Position numbers and translations under genes: made by a program
Source: Rhodopirellula bahusiensis
GTDB taxonomy: Bacteria > Planctomycetota > Planctomycetia > Pirellulales > Pirellulaceae
Direction: 5' to 3'
Length of the DNA: 64,000 nucleotides
Assembly (NCBI RefSeq): GCF_002727185.1
Contig: NZ_NIZW01000013.1
Location: forward strand, 62,001-126,000
Shown: positions 18,307 through 26,983 of the stretch, in pieces
How the letters are laid out: each line of letters begins with the position of its first letter
How positions within the stretch are numbered: the stretch's first letter is position 1
Notes under the pieces: generated by a model
Told to the model about the DNA's origin: nothing
What the model saw: only the letters and a program-made list of their open reading frames with translations
The model's database searches: none

Positions 18307-19268
18307 GCGTCGCTTGGCGCTGGCAAGTCACCACTCCATTCGAAGAAACCAATCGCCTTCAAGGATTCACGCAGCGAGTCCGTTTGCGATTGGGTGAGCG
18401 ACTCCAGTGGCAATCGGCACGGGCCAACGTCCAGACCCTGCATCGTCAAGATCGCCTTCATCGCAGGATGGAACGGGTAACGGCCGATGGTGCAGATCAT
18501 CTCAATGGATTTGGATTGCCACTGGCGAGCCGTTTCCAATTGTCCGCTTGCGAGTGCCAACGTCATCTGCCGATAGATGCTTGCAGCGAGGTTGTACGTG
18601 CTTCCAATTGCCGCTCGAGCTCCAGTAGCGGTCGCTCCCAACAGCATCTCATCGCAGCCCCAGACGACATCGAACTTGCGATTGGATAGTTCCAAACATC
18701 GTTGAAATTCGAACAGCTTTGTGTCCGTGTATTTCAGTCCAACCAATGTTGGAACGGCCTTGTCCGCGCGAGTGAGAAAGTCGACCATGTCGATGTTGGA
18801 TCCGGTCAACATCGGAATGTGGTAGTAGTAAAATGGCGTCTCCGGCGCAGCGGATGCCAAGTCTCGCATGCAGTGTGTCAGTGATTCCGAACTGGAGACT
18901 TTGAAATAGGACGGACAAGTCGCGGAGATCGCATCGGCGCCGATCTGTTGGGCGTGACTGGCCAGGTCCTGTGCTTCACGCAAACTGTTGTGTCCCACTT
19001 GCACGATCACCGGAGCTCGTCCTGCGGTCGCGCTGACGTAGGCGGCGGCCACCGACTTCCGTTCCTGGGTGGTGAGTGACATTCCCTCGCCGGTGCTGCC
19101 GCAGACGTACAGCCCGGAGACACCGTCACTAAGCAGCTTCTCTACCATGCCGGGGACAACGTCGAGATTCAGGTCGCCGTTTTGCTTCATCGGAGTGTAA
19201 GTCGCGGCGATCAAGCCTGACAACTTTCTGCCTGACATCCGCTGCATCAACAAAGATTCATCGACCAT
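18303..19268 (-). CDS. nanA: N-acetylneuraminate lyase
   Basis: 321 residues, DapA/NAL TIM-barrel family. GSTGEG (57-62) is the pyruvate-binding loop, YYYHIP has the catalytic Tyr near 149, and GLKYTD places the Schiff-base Lys at about 179. The YHIP form and GSTGEG point to sialic acid lyase more than to dihydrodipicolinate synthase. It splits Neu5Ac into ManNAc and pyruvate in the cytosol. Its ATG overlaps the sialidase stop in TGATG, and its stop overlaps the transporter start in ATGA. About ten residues precede the core ([10 protein letters not shown]), so a start at one of the two inner ATGs is possible. Confidence 0.93.
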   Translation of the reverse strand: MVDESLLMQRMSGRKLSGLIAATYTPMKQNGDLNLDVVPGMVEKLLSDGVSGLYVCGSTGEGMSLTTQERKSVAAAYVSATAGRAPVIVQVGHNSLREAQDLASHAQQIGADAISATCPSYFKVSSSESLTHCMRDLASAAPETPFYYYHIPMLTGSNIDMVDFLTRADKAVPTLVGLKYTDTKLFEFQRCLELSNRKFDVVWGCDEMLLGATATGARAAIGSTYNLAASIYRQMTLALASGQLETARQWQSKSIEMICTIGRYPFHPAMKAILTMQGLDVGPCRLPLESLTQSQTDSLRESLKAIGFFEWSGDLPAPSDA

Positions 19269-20512
19269 CAGTTTGTCTCCTTGTCGTCGGATGATGATGG
19301 GCTGACTGAGGCGAATGATTCCAATTCGTCCAGCCCGATCGCGGTGAAGCTGATCGCCTTGTACCCATCGCGTTCAAACAGCACTCCGATGCGATCGTTT
19401 TGCAAGCGAGTCAGGCACGAATAGGCGAAACCCTCGCGGTAGATGGTGACTTCGTTTGGCCACGACACGCCTTCGTCATAACTGAGCCGAAGCACGCCGT
19501 TTTCGCGTTTGGTTTCAGATGCGGGGTTGGAGAAAACGATTCGGCTCTTTCCTTCCGATGGCCAGGAGTAGCGAAGAATCGCGGCTTGGCAGGTGGGGTC
19601 AATCAGCGCTTCATCGATCCTAAGCGGCGACCATGATTGTCCGCCGTCGTTGCTGATCGCGATCTTTCGATTCTTGGTCGATCCTTTGCCTTGGGTTCGT
19701 GCGTTCAGCATCACACGGCCATCGGACAGTTCAACCATTTGGACCTCGTTGCCGTGTCCTTTGCCATCGCCCGGCGCCACGTCGCCGATATGCCAAGTCG
19801 TACCGTGGTCGTCGCTGTAGGCCGCGTAGACTCTCCAGTTGTTGAACGGGCCTTGGTTCATCGGCATGAGTATCCGGCCCTTCTTCGGCCCATGATTCAA
19901 AACGATTCCAATGCCTGGACCGGCAGCCACACTCGTCACGATTAATTCGCGTTTGACTTGCTCCGAGACGTCGCGTGGGTCGGACCAACTCTGCCCATCG
20001 TCGTCGCTGGTTTGAATGAAGGTGAAGTACGAATCTGGTCCGTAGCCGTCGGAAGCTTTGTGCTCACCAAGTTTGCTCCGTTGGTACATCAACAACACTC
20101 GACCTGATTCTAGCACCACTGCTTGCGGGTTGTTGAGCGAAAGTTGGCCTTGTTCGTTGAGAATGACGACGTCGCTCCAGGTCGATCCATTGTCGGTTGA
20201 TCGCTTCATGATCAGGTCATTCTCGGAGTGATCTCCGCCCTGACGTCCTTCCGCGAAAGCGAGCAGCGTGCCTTGGTGAGTGGTGACGATTGATGGGATT
20301 CGAATCGCCGGATAGCCATCCTGGTTGGGGACAAAGACATCAACGATTTCGCGGCCGTCGATGGTTTTCGATTCAGCATGGCCGACATTGGCTGCCATCG
20401 CGACGGTCATTCCAAACGTGAACGCTGATCGCCAAATTCGCGATGAGAATTTGGGGCGTGATACCGGTTGCAATTGGATGGATGGAGAGTGACCAAGGCG
20501 ATGGTGGCACAC
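19268..20512 (-). CDS. Exo-alpha-sialidase (BNR/Asp-box), exported
   Basis: 414 residues with a GTG start, an Arg-rich n-region and a signal peptide ending about NVGHAES. RIP motif at 71-73 (YPAIRIPS) gives the first catalytic Arg; five Asp boxes follow: STDNGSTW, SDDDGQSW, SDDHGTTW, SNDGGQSW and SYDEGVSW. GHGNEVQM supplies the Glu and FAYSC the nucleophilic Tyr of GH33 enzymes. It should release terminal sialic acid from glycans outside the cytoplasm. It is the first gene of the coupled sialidase-lyase-transporter-epimerase set. If it is an intramolecular trans-sialidase it would yield 2,7-anhydro-Neu5Ac; the sequence alone does not tell. Confidence 0.92.
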   Translation of the reverse strand: MCHHRLGHSPSIQLQPVSRPKFSSRIWRSAFTFGMTVAMAANVGHAESKTIDGREIVDVFVPNQDGYPAIRIPSIVTTHQGTLLAFAEGRQGGDHSENDLIMKRSTDNGSTWSDVVILNEQGQLSLNNPQAVVLESGRVLLMYQRSKLGEHKASDGYGPDSYFTFIQTSDDDGQSWSDPRDVSEQVKRELIVTSVAAGPGIGIVLNHGPKKGRILMPMNQGPFNNWRVYAAYSDDHGTTWHIGDVAPGDGKGHGNEVQMVELSDGRVMLNARTQGKGSTKNRKIAISNDGGQSWSPLRIDEALIDPTCQAAILRYSWPSEGKSRIVFSNPASETKRENGVLRLSYDEGVSWPNEVTIYREGFAYSCLTRLQNDRIGVLFERDGYKAISFTAIGLDELESFASVSPSSSDDKETN

Positions 20513-20711
20513 AACGAGCTCCGTTGAAGCGAAAGGAGGGAGAGGCAGGCGGGACAGTGATTGGTCCGCGGGGCGGGACCGGCTTTATAGCATGCGGGCG
20601 ACCTCCAAGGTGGCTTTGCCTCCCCGGTGACCTGCGTCTCTGATGATCGGGCTGGAATGTTTGCGGACAGGTCAGCGTGACAGAGCGAATCGAACGAGTC
20701 ATACTGTGGCG

Positions 20712-22790
20712 ATGATCCAGAACAGAATCTTCGTCCGTCGAATCGTCGCTTGCTCCCTTCTGTCCATGGGTGCGCACTCGGCGATGGGTGATGACGCGAG
20801 CCGAGCGGTATTTGCCAAGCAACCCATCGAGCAGACAGCGGCTGTTGATGTCGCGCAGCAATGGAGCGGCAAAGAGCTTTCGTTTGTCGAACCGGCGACG
20901 AAACTTCATCGACGTCCCATCGCCGTGGTCGCGATTGACGATGACCGAGCGGTTGTCGCGAATCGCCGGAGCGGAACGCTCAGCATTGTGAATGCAGAGT
21001 CTCTGGCAGTCGAGTCGGAGTATCAGCTCGGCGGGCATCCGACGGATGTGGTTCGAGTCGGAACGACTTTGCTCATTACGGAAAAGGAAGGTCGACTGTC
21101 GTCGGTTCAAATGCACAGCGGACAACCAAGCGTTCAGTGGCGAGTTGCAATTCCGAACGAACCCGCAACCGTTCGGGTTTCGCCTCAGCAAGATTGGTGT
21201 TCCGTCAGTTCGACTTGGGCGCGGAAGGTGACCTTTGTCAGCTTGCCTGAATCCATCGATGAATCGCCTGAGATTGTGGCGTCGATTGACTTGCCATTTT
21301 CGCCTCGCGAGCAATTGATTCTTCCCGATCAATCTCGGTTGATCGTCGCCGATGCGTTTGGACCGCGGATTGCCGTCATTCGTCTGGACACGTTTGAATT
21401 GGAATCCATTCGCGAGATCCCCGGCAACAACATCCGAGGGTTGGCTCTTGGTCGCGACGGTGAGAAGGTCTACATGGCACACGAGTTGATCAATGAGATT
21501 GCTCCGCCGCGGAGCAGCGAGATCATTTGGGGATCGATGGTGTCGGATGCGACGCGTGAAATTTCCGTGGCTTCCATTGTTGATCCTGAAGCGAGCCTGA
21601 TGAGCGGGAGTCGCTTCATCGCAGTGGGCAACAACACGCGTGGAGCCGGTGATCCGAATGCGATCTTGATGCGCGATGACAATCGATTGTTGGTGGCGAT
21701 CGGTGGACTGGGGCAAGTCGGTGTGGTCGAACCCAGCGGGATTGGAGTCACCCGAATTCCAACGGGATCAAGACCGGTCGCGATCGCTGAGATTGCAAAC
21801 GATCGTTTTCTTGTCGCGAATGAGTTTTCAGACACGCTGACCCGAATCGATTTTCATTCTGATGCGAGTGCGGTGTCAAACAGCACGAAGGTCGTCAGCG
21901 GAATGTCTCAAGAGACGGAACAAGTCGAGTACGAATACGATTCACCGGAGGGTGAACCGGGTGAGTCAGAAGATTACGACTACGAATCGGAAACCTATCG
22001 GGCGTCCGACGATCCTGAGGCGGTGCCTGTTCAGCCAGTGGCAAGAGTCGCCAGCTATCAAATTGGTCAAGATGCAACGTCGAACGATGGGGCGTTGTTG
22101 GCAACTGCGACGACGTTGAGTCTAGGATTGTCTCCGGATCTTTCGCCGAGTGATCGTGGAGAGGTGTTGTTCTTCGACGCCAGTCTGTCTCGTGGTGGTT
22201 GGTACAGTTGTCACAGTTGTCACACCGACGGCCACACCAGCGGATCATTGGCAGACACCTTGAGTGACGGTGGTGAAGGTGCTCCCAAGCGAGTCTTGTC
22301 ACTTCGCGGTGTTGGGCAAACTGGGCCGTGGGCTTGGATCGGTGACAAACCTGAGATTGAAAAGCAAGTCAGGCAAACGCTCCAGCTGACAATGCAGGGA
22401 AGAAGAATGAAGGACCGCGATGTTTCCGACTTGGTCGCGTATCTGAACTCACTTTCGCCCACGCCCGCTTTTTCGAAACCCATTTCAGATGCTGACCGGG
22501 AAGTTGTTTCCGAGGGCCGCGAATTGTTTCAGTCGCTTGATTGCGTGTCCTGTCATACCGGAGACGTGTTCACGTCTGATGCGACGTACGATGTCGGACT
22601 AAGTGATGAACGTGGTGCGACGGAGTTCAATCCACCTTCGTTGCGAGGCGTCGGGCATTTACATGGGCTATTTCATGATCTTCGCGCCGCGGATATCGAC
22701 GCGGTCGTCAATGAGTTTCGGCATCAGTTGCCTCGAGAGTTGTCGGCGGACGAACGAAATCAATTGATTCGTTATCTCGAAAGTCTGTAG
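20712..22790 (+). CDS. YncE-like propeller fused to dihaem cytochrome c peroxidase-like domain
   Basis: 692 residues from the ATG at 20712; the frame stays open 23 codons upstream, but the signal peptide (FVRRIVACSLLSMGAHSAMG) begins here. Residues about 30-390 are repeated beta strands of a YVTN/YncE-type propeller (VVANRRSGTLSIVNAE, RLIVADAFGPRIAVI). About 405-440 is very acidic and Tyr-rich (EYEYDSPEGE, EDYDYESE). The C-terminal part has CHSCH (500-504) and CVSCH (611-615) with LFFDASLS and the repeated SLRGVG element, as in MauG/cytochrome c peroxidase relatives. It probably acts in the periplasm in electron transfer or oxidation. It diverges from the sialidase across about 200 bases. Confidence 0.88.
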   Translation: MIQNRIFVRRIVACSLLSMGAHSAMGDDASRAVFAKQPIEQTAAVDVAQQWSGKELSFVEPATKLHRRPIAVVAIDDDRAVVANRRSGTLSIVNAESLAVESEYQLGGHPTDVVRVGTTLLITEKEGRLSSVQMHSGQPSVQWRVAIPNEPATVRVSPQQDWCSVSSTWARKVTFVSLPESIDESPEIVASIDLPFSPREQLILPDQSRLIVADAFGPRIAVIRLDTFELESIREIPGNNIRGLALGRDGEKVYMAHELINEIAPPRSSEIIWGSMVSDATREISVASIVDPEASLMSGSRFIAVGNNTRGAGDPNAILMRDDNRLLVAIGGLGQVGVVEPSGIGVTRIPTGSRPVAIAEIANDRFLVANEFSDTLTRIDFHSDASAVSNSTKVVSGMSQETEQVEYEYDSPEGEPGESEDYDYESETYRASDDPEAVPVQPVARVASYQIGQDATSNDGALLATATTLSLGLSPDLSPSDRGEVLFFDASLSRGGWYSCHSCHTDGHTSGSLADTLSDGGEGAPKRVLSLRGVGQTGPWAWIGDKPEIEKQVRQTLQLTMQGRRMKDRDVSDLVAYLNSLSPTPAFSKPISDADREVVSEGRELFQSLDCVSCHTGDVFTSDATYDVGLSDERGATEFNPPSLRGVGHLHGLFHDLRAADIDAVVNEFRHQLPRELSADERNQLIRYLESL

Positions 22791-23395
22791 ACGCTCGATC
22801 ACATTTCAGCGGTGCAAGCCAAGCTATGGGACTTGCGGTTTCCAGTAGAATTGCACTTTTGATGTTCCATCGCGTCTTGTGTCGCGTAAAAAGGAATAGC
22901 AGCTCGTGCCAAGAAGGATTTGGCATGCAGTGCGCCGGAACTCGATGCAGTGTGGTTGACTGAGGTGATCTAAATAGAGTTTGAACAACAGTCGCTGTAC
23001 GTCGGTCCACGGTTGGACGTGTCATGCGTTGTGTTTTGCTGAGAGTTTTCGGCAAACTGAGCGAATGAAGAATTCGTAAGCTCACTAAGCGACTGGCGGC
23101 GCTGTAGAATGAGCACAGGGTTTGCGATTAGCCGCAGTGCATGCGTCTGTCGCTTTTTGATTCACCGTCAGTTCTTGAGTTCGGCGGAAGCTTTGCTTCC
23201 CGCCAACTTTTAGTTGCAGCCGAGTTAGTTCTTCGTTGCGTCAGCGATTTAGGAGCCGGGCACAGTGCGCAGCACTTCGGTGGTCGAACCATGTCGGAGG
23301 ACTAAGCCCACGGAAGGGGCAAAGATGGAATTGTATTCTTACTGAGTTTCTCTTTTGCTTTTGAAGGAGTGATTCATAACCTGGCGGTTGCACCT
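22791..23395. other. Gene-free gap upstream of the PAS-LuxR regulator
   Basis: No convincing gene lies in these 605 bases; short open frames have no family features. The only clear structure is the hairpin at 23179-23207 listed separately. AAGGAG at 23364-23369 is the best ribosome-site-like string, but it abuts a GTG and stands 26 bases before the first ATG of the next gene. Confidence 0.6.
23179..23212 (+). terminator. Bulged hairpin followed by T-rich bases
   Basis: GTT, GGCGG and AAGC (23179-23191, one bulge) pair with GCTT, CCGCC and AAC (23195-23207, one bulge) around a TTT loop, 12 base pairs in all, followed by TTTTAG. It stands about 390 bases after the stop of the dihaem gene and 160-190 bases before the PAS-LuxR start. 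It may end the upstream transcript or be a leader structure of the regulator. Confidence 0.35.
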
Positions 23396-24817
23396 ATGAC
23401 CTCGAATTCAAGAGACTCCACCCGCGGAAGTAAAAGCCAGAGAATCGACCTTGCTCATCAATCGTTCGTGACTCTCGGGGAGGCATTGGATGAGTTCGAT
23501 ATTGGTTTTATACAGCTTTCACCCGAGACGACTGCTCTGCAAACCGTGAACGGGACCTTCGCAAGAATGCTCGGGCGTGAGCCTAAAGATCTCCAAGAGT
23601 TGCAGTTGTCAGGTTTGGCGGAGGACGAGCATCAATCCGACGTTGTTGACGTTGTCCGTAGCCTGAGGCAAGAGACTACGGGGCGAGTTGTTCGCGAATA
23701 CTCGATGTCTCGAAGCGACGAATCGCCTGTTTGGTTGCGATACACGTTCGTAGCCAACCAAGCCGCGGACGAAAACGCCCTCGTCATTTGTGCGACTGCG
23801 ATTGATGTGACGCCCGCTAAGAGTGTCGAAGACGAGCTTCGATTGGCAAACGATCACTTCGATGCGGCACAGGCCAACTCAAAGGTGGGAAGCTGGGAAT
23901 GGCCCGAAGATCAAGCAGTTGGTTGGTGGTCCAAGCAGCTTTATGAGCTGCACAACATGGACCCAACGTTGGGGCCACCAACCTTTGAGGAGTTCATCGA
24001 GTTGGTCGACCCAAAGGATCGGCCGACAATTATGGAAATCAACCAGCCACCATTTTATGTCGGTGATGTTCGACGCTTCGAGTTTTCGAGTAACCCAGCA
24101 TTTGGGCCGCGTCGATACTTTGCAGCCACCGTTTGGATGGCGGAGCTCGACGGTCGGATTGTACGGCGAGGGACCACCCAGGACGTCACTCGGCAAGTGG
24201 AACTTCTGAGTGCGCTTCAACAGAGCGAAAAACAGTATCGAGAAGTGGTTGTTAGCAACGCCGAAGGAACGGCCATTCTGAATCTGGACGGGAAGATTCT
24301 GCAAGCTGATGAGAAGTTCGCGTCAATGCTTGGCCAGTCGCTCGGCGGATTGGACGGAATGGACATCTGCCAACTTGCTGATGCGGCGAGTGCAAAGTTG
24401 ATTGACGAGAGAATGTTGAATCGCAACCAGTCCGAAGCTCATGAAGTCAGAATCAAGCACTCGGACGGCCATTTGGTTTGGTTGTTGTTGACATGCTCAC
24501 CGCTAATCAATGACTCCGATCAGTTCGCTGGAATTCAAGCCCGGGCACTCGACATCACACACCGCAAACACGTTGAGTTGTTGACTCAATTGGCAGCGGA
24601 GGCCAAAGCCAAATTGGAACGATTGACCAATCGGGAACGGGAAGTTCTCGAACAAATCGTCGAAGGCCGAATGAACAAAGTCATCGCGAATCGGTTGGAA
24701 ATCAGCGAGAAGACGGTGGAACGTCATCGTTCCAATCTGATGAAGAAGTTGGAGGCTCAAAGCGTGGCCGAACTGGTCAAGCTCGCGATGACCGCCGAGA
24801 TCATGACGGCGGACTGA
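23396..24817 (+). CDS. Three-PAS sensor with LuxR-type DNA-binding domain
   Basis: 473 residues from the ATG; a GTG nine codons upstream (23369) is the alternative, but AAGGAG directly abuts it. Three PAS-like segments follow one another: FVTLGEALDEFDIGFIQLSP to about residue 140, FDAAQANSKVGSWEWPED with a PAC-like end RRGTTQDVTRQ, and YREVVVSNAEGTAILNLDG ending ALDITHRK. The C-terminal 65 residues are a LuxR/FixJ helix-turn-helix (LTNREREVLEQIVEG, EISEKTVERHRSNLMKKL). There is no receiver domain or kinase, so it is a one-component regulator sensing a small molecule, redox state or light, and binding DNA directly. Targets are unknown; it does not sit next to an obvious operon. Confidence 0.88.
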   Translation: MTSNSRDSTRGSKSQRIDLAHQSFVTLGEALDEFDIGFIQLSPETTALQTVNGTFARMLGREPKDLQELQLSGLAEDEHQSDVVDVVRSLRQETTGRVVREYSMSRSDESPVWLRYTFVANQAADENALVICATAIDVTPAKSVEDELRLANDHFDAAQANSKVGSWEWPEDQAVGWWSKQLYELHNMDPTLGPPTFEEFIELVDPKDRPTIMEINQPPFYVGDVRRFEFSSNPAFGPRRYFAATVWMAELDGRIVRRGTTQDVTRQVELLSALQQSEKQYREVVVSNAEGTAILNLDGKILQADEKFASMLGQSLGGLDGMDICQLADAASAKLIDERMLNRNQSEAHEVRIKHSDGHLVWLLLTCSPLINDSDQFAGIQARALDITHRKHVELLTQLAAEAKAKLERLTNREREVLEQIVEGRMNKVIANRLEISEKTVERHRSNLMKKLEAQSVAELVKLAMTAEIMTAD

Positions 24818-24940
24818 GCTTCATAGCGACTTGCGCGAAGTGATTCCGACAAACGATCAAGGAAGCAGCTTGGTTTGCGCTTGTCCGCAGGCAAGAAGAA
24901 TGAAACGTTCTCGCGTTTCGGCCTGCGACAGAAAGAAGGC

Positions 24941-25009
24941 AAGCTCGGCCAGCATCCGAGGTGACTCACCTTTGCCCCAAGGCGAGTCGAGTGGATGCTG
25001 ACCGAGCTT
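24941..25009. repeat. Compound 69-base hairpin with 17-bp terminal inverted repeats
   Basis: AAGCTCGGCCAGCATCC (24941-24957) pairs with the 17 bases at 24993-25009 with one C/A mismatch. Inside, GACTC (24963-24967) pairs with GAGTC (24984-24988), and CCTT (24969-24972) with AAGG (24979-24982) around TGCCCC. Three nested stems separated by internal loops give a long rod-shaped fold. The stem ends in AAGCTCGG/CCGAGCTT, like the tips of a very small MITE or REP unit. It begins 124 bases after the PAS-LuxR stop; TTTGCTCTTTG follows, a weak T-rich run. Confidence 0.6.
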
Positions 25010-25332
25010 TGCTCTTTGCCCCACAACAGTATCGTTTAGAAAGTGGCGTAGTGTAGTTGCGAACTTGCAAATTGAGGGTCATCCCCATGCGAGTGTTCAA
25101 CATGAGCGGTCCTTTGCGTCCATCGTTTGCAATTCGTTCTTGTCAGAACGCAAAAGTAGACATCTGAGGCACTGGCTGCCTACCGAGAGCCCCTCGCATG
25201 GTGGACTTTGAGGTTTCGAAGTCCGGTGCCTTCTCCGGATGTTGGCTCTTGTTTGCGTGGCTACGCAATTCCTTCCAAGTAACCAAACTTGCGCACCGGA
25301 GGGATGTCTATGGACTTCTTGGTTGGCGGCTT

Positions 25333-25352
25333 GTCTTCGAAGCATCGAAGAC
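25333..25352. repeat. Perfect 8-bp stem, 4-base loop hairpin
   Basis: GTCTTCGA and TCGAAGAC enclose AGCA. It lies 143 bases beyond the end of the FadL-type gene in the direction of that gene's transcription. No T tract follows on the minus strand, so terminator function is uncertain. Confidence 0.4.
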
Positions 25353-25494
25353 CAGAGACTGGTTGAGCATTGCCAAAGCAATCAACCCTTCAGTCACGCT
25401 TCTTAGTTTGAATTCCGACCAAGGTCCAGGGACGGAACTCCGTTTCGCCTGGGGCACGAGGCGATGTCTGGACTCCATCTTGTCATCCTGATCG

Positions 25495-26757
25495 TCAGTG
25501 TTTCATCACGATACCGAAGCTGAGAAAGTCAGCTGAGAGCCGGTTGGTGATCGATGAACCCGGAACCGTTCCCGTTGGCAAGATGATCGCCCCCGTTCTC
25601 GTATTTTCGAAGTAGTGCGACCAAGCAACGTTGACAGCAACTTTGTCGTTGAGTTTGTACGATCCGCCCATGCTGAGCACGTGTTCGTAAATCAGAGGCG
25701 ACGCCATGTTGAAGAACGATTCACTTTCGCGAATCGGGTTTTGGTTGTAGGTGTACCCGGCTCGCAAGGCCAATCGTTCGCCAACGGAACGCTGTGCACC
25801 AAGGGCGAGAGCAAAGACACTGCTCCAATCCAGTCCGGAAAGCTTGCCGGTCCCGTCGTATGACGCCCCGTCACCGAATCCGTCAGCGTTTGCATAGTCG
25901 AAGTAGCGGATGTCCGCAGCAAACAGCCATTGATCAAAGCCGGTGTAACCAGTCCCGATCGATGTTACCGACGGTAGGTCTATGTCGCAGGTGAGCGTTC
26001 TTGGCAATCCGTTTTCATCCGCACCGATGAATTCGAATGTCTCCATCCAGGCTTTGCTTTTGTAGGAAGCGCCGACCTGCCAATCCGGAGTCATCAGGAA
26101 GTACGATCCCAATTGGAAACCGCCGCCCCAGTGGTAGCGAGTCGCACGACCGGTGGAATAGGTGTTGTCTCCATTCACAGAATCGAAAACAAATGGTTCC
26201 AAACCGACTTGACCAGTCGTGATCAACGGCCCGGCGGCAACCGACATCCGCTCCGTGACGGCCATCGACAGAACGGGAGCGATTTGAAGGAACGATGCTT
26301 CCGACGTGATCTGCCCAAGTCCTGTTGGTTGTGGTGCCAAAACGGGATTGGTTGTGTCGGCCGGCAGGCTGGTTTTGAAACCGGCGACGGAATTGACGCC
26401 GAGGCCGAACGTGTAGCGTGGATCTTCCAGGCGATGCGTCCAGGCGAAGTTTGGAACTGGAAAGACACCCGGATCCGCGTCGGTGGAACCAGTCGTGGCG
26501 CCAGCGGTTGAGGTCACGTTGTGATCTGTGAAAAGCAGGTCAACACCGACTTCTAATTCACTGTGCTCCATTCCACTGATGGAGGCTGGATTCCAGTACA
26601 TTGCACTGAGAGCGCTGATGGGAGCAGCCGTCGAGGCGCCTCCCATGCTGCGATTGACTGGCCCTGAGGCCGATATGTAGGCGCCCTGCGAATACGCAGT
26701 AGTCGCAGACGTGGACGCGAGCAACAATGCTGCCAGCGAAATGAGTTTCTTGTACAT
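25495..26757 (-). CDS. OmpP1/FadL-family outer-membrane transport protein
   Basis: 420 residues from the ATG at 26757, where a signal peptide starts (MYKKLISLAALLLASTSATTAYSQG); the frame is open 22 codons upstream without signal features. SGPVNRSMGGASTAAPISALSAMYWNPA matches the N-terminal hatch of FadL proteins, which block a 14-strand barrel and take up hydrophobic compounds. Alternating beta strands with aromatic girdles continue to the end, and GIVMKH is a short C-terminal strand. Planctomycetes have a true outer membrane, so this placement is reasonable. The ligand (fatty acid or aromatic) is unknown. It stands alone, 226 bases downstream of the thioesterase-methyltransferase gene on the same strand. 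Confidence 0.9.
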   Translation of the reverse strand: MYKKLISLAALLLASTSATTAYSQGAYISASGPVNRSMGGASTAAPISALSAMYWNPASISGMEHSELEVGVDLLFTDHNVTSTAGATTGSTDADPGVFPVPNFAWTHRLEDPRYTFGLGVNSVAGFKTSLPADTTNPVLAPQPTGLGQITSEASFLQIAPVLSMAVTERMSVAAGPLITTGQVGLEPFVFDSVNGDNTYSTGRATRYHWGGGFQLGSYFLMTPDWQVGASYKSKAWMETFEFIGADENGLPRTLTCDIDLPSVTSIGTGYTGFDQWLFAADIRYFDYANADGFGDGASYDGTGKLSGLDWSSVFALALGAQRSVGERLALRAGYTYNQNPIRESESFFNMASPLIYEHVLSMGGSYKLNDKVAVNVAWSHYFENTRTGAIILPTGTVPGSSITNRLSADFLSFGIVMKH

Positions 26758-26983
26758 CCGATTTGCCCCAACGATGGATCCGTCCTTTGTCGACCGACGA
26801 AAAGTGTCGGTAACTTCGTTCAAATCGGCTCAATCGTTGCAACTGCGCTAAAAATTCCTCCGAACCGTCACAGTTTCACAGCATGCTCAGAAAACGCCCT
26901 TCTGCAGTGGCGTTGCAATCGCTGAGTGCGGTGACTCATCGCCGGGAAACAGCAGCGATTGATCGCGAGGAGTTCCTCGAATT

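Larger units (their letters stand above)
24818..25494. other. 677-base gap rich in inverted repeats
   Basis: No convincing gene. Short frames on both strands (about 90-97 codons at 25097-25381 minus and 25198-25491 plus) overlap each other, are low in typical protein patterns and cross hairpins, so I do not call them. Two strong hairpins are listed separately. GACTTTGAG and TTTCGAAGTC near 25203-25222 form a third, weaker one. The gap may be a decayed element or hold structured RNA. Confidence 0.5.

Noticed and set aside
20373..21716. Long minus-strand frame of 447 codons
   Set aside because: It lies opposite the YncE/dihaem gene, has Arg/His/Asn-rich text without signal or domains, and crosses the sialidase start region.
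25097..25491. Overlapping opposite-strand frames of 94 and 97 codons
   Set aside because: They exclude each other, cross hairpins and have no recognisable motif or ribosome site.
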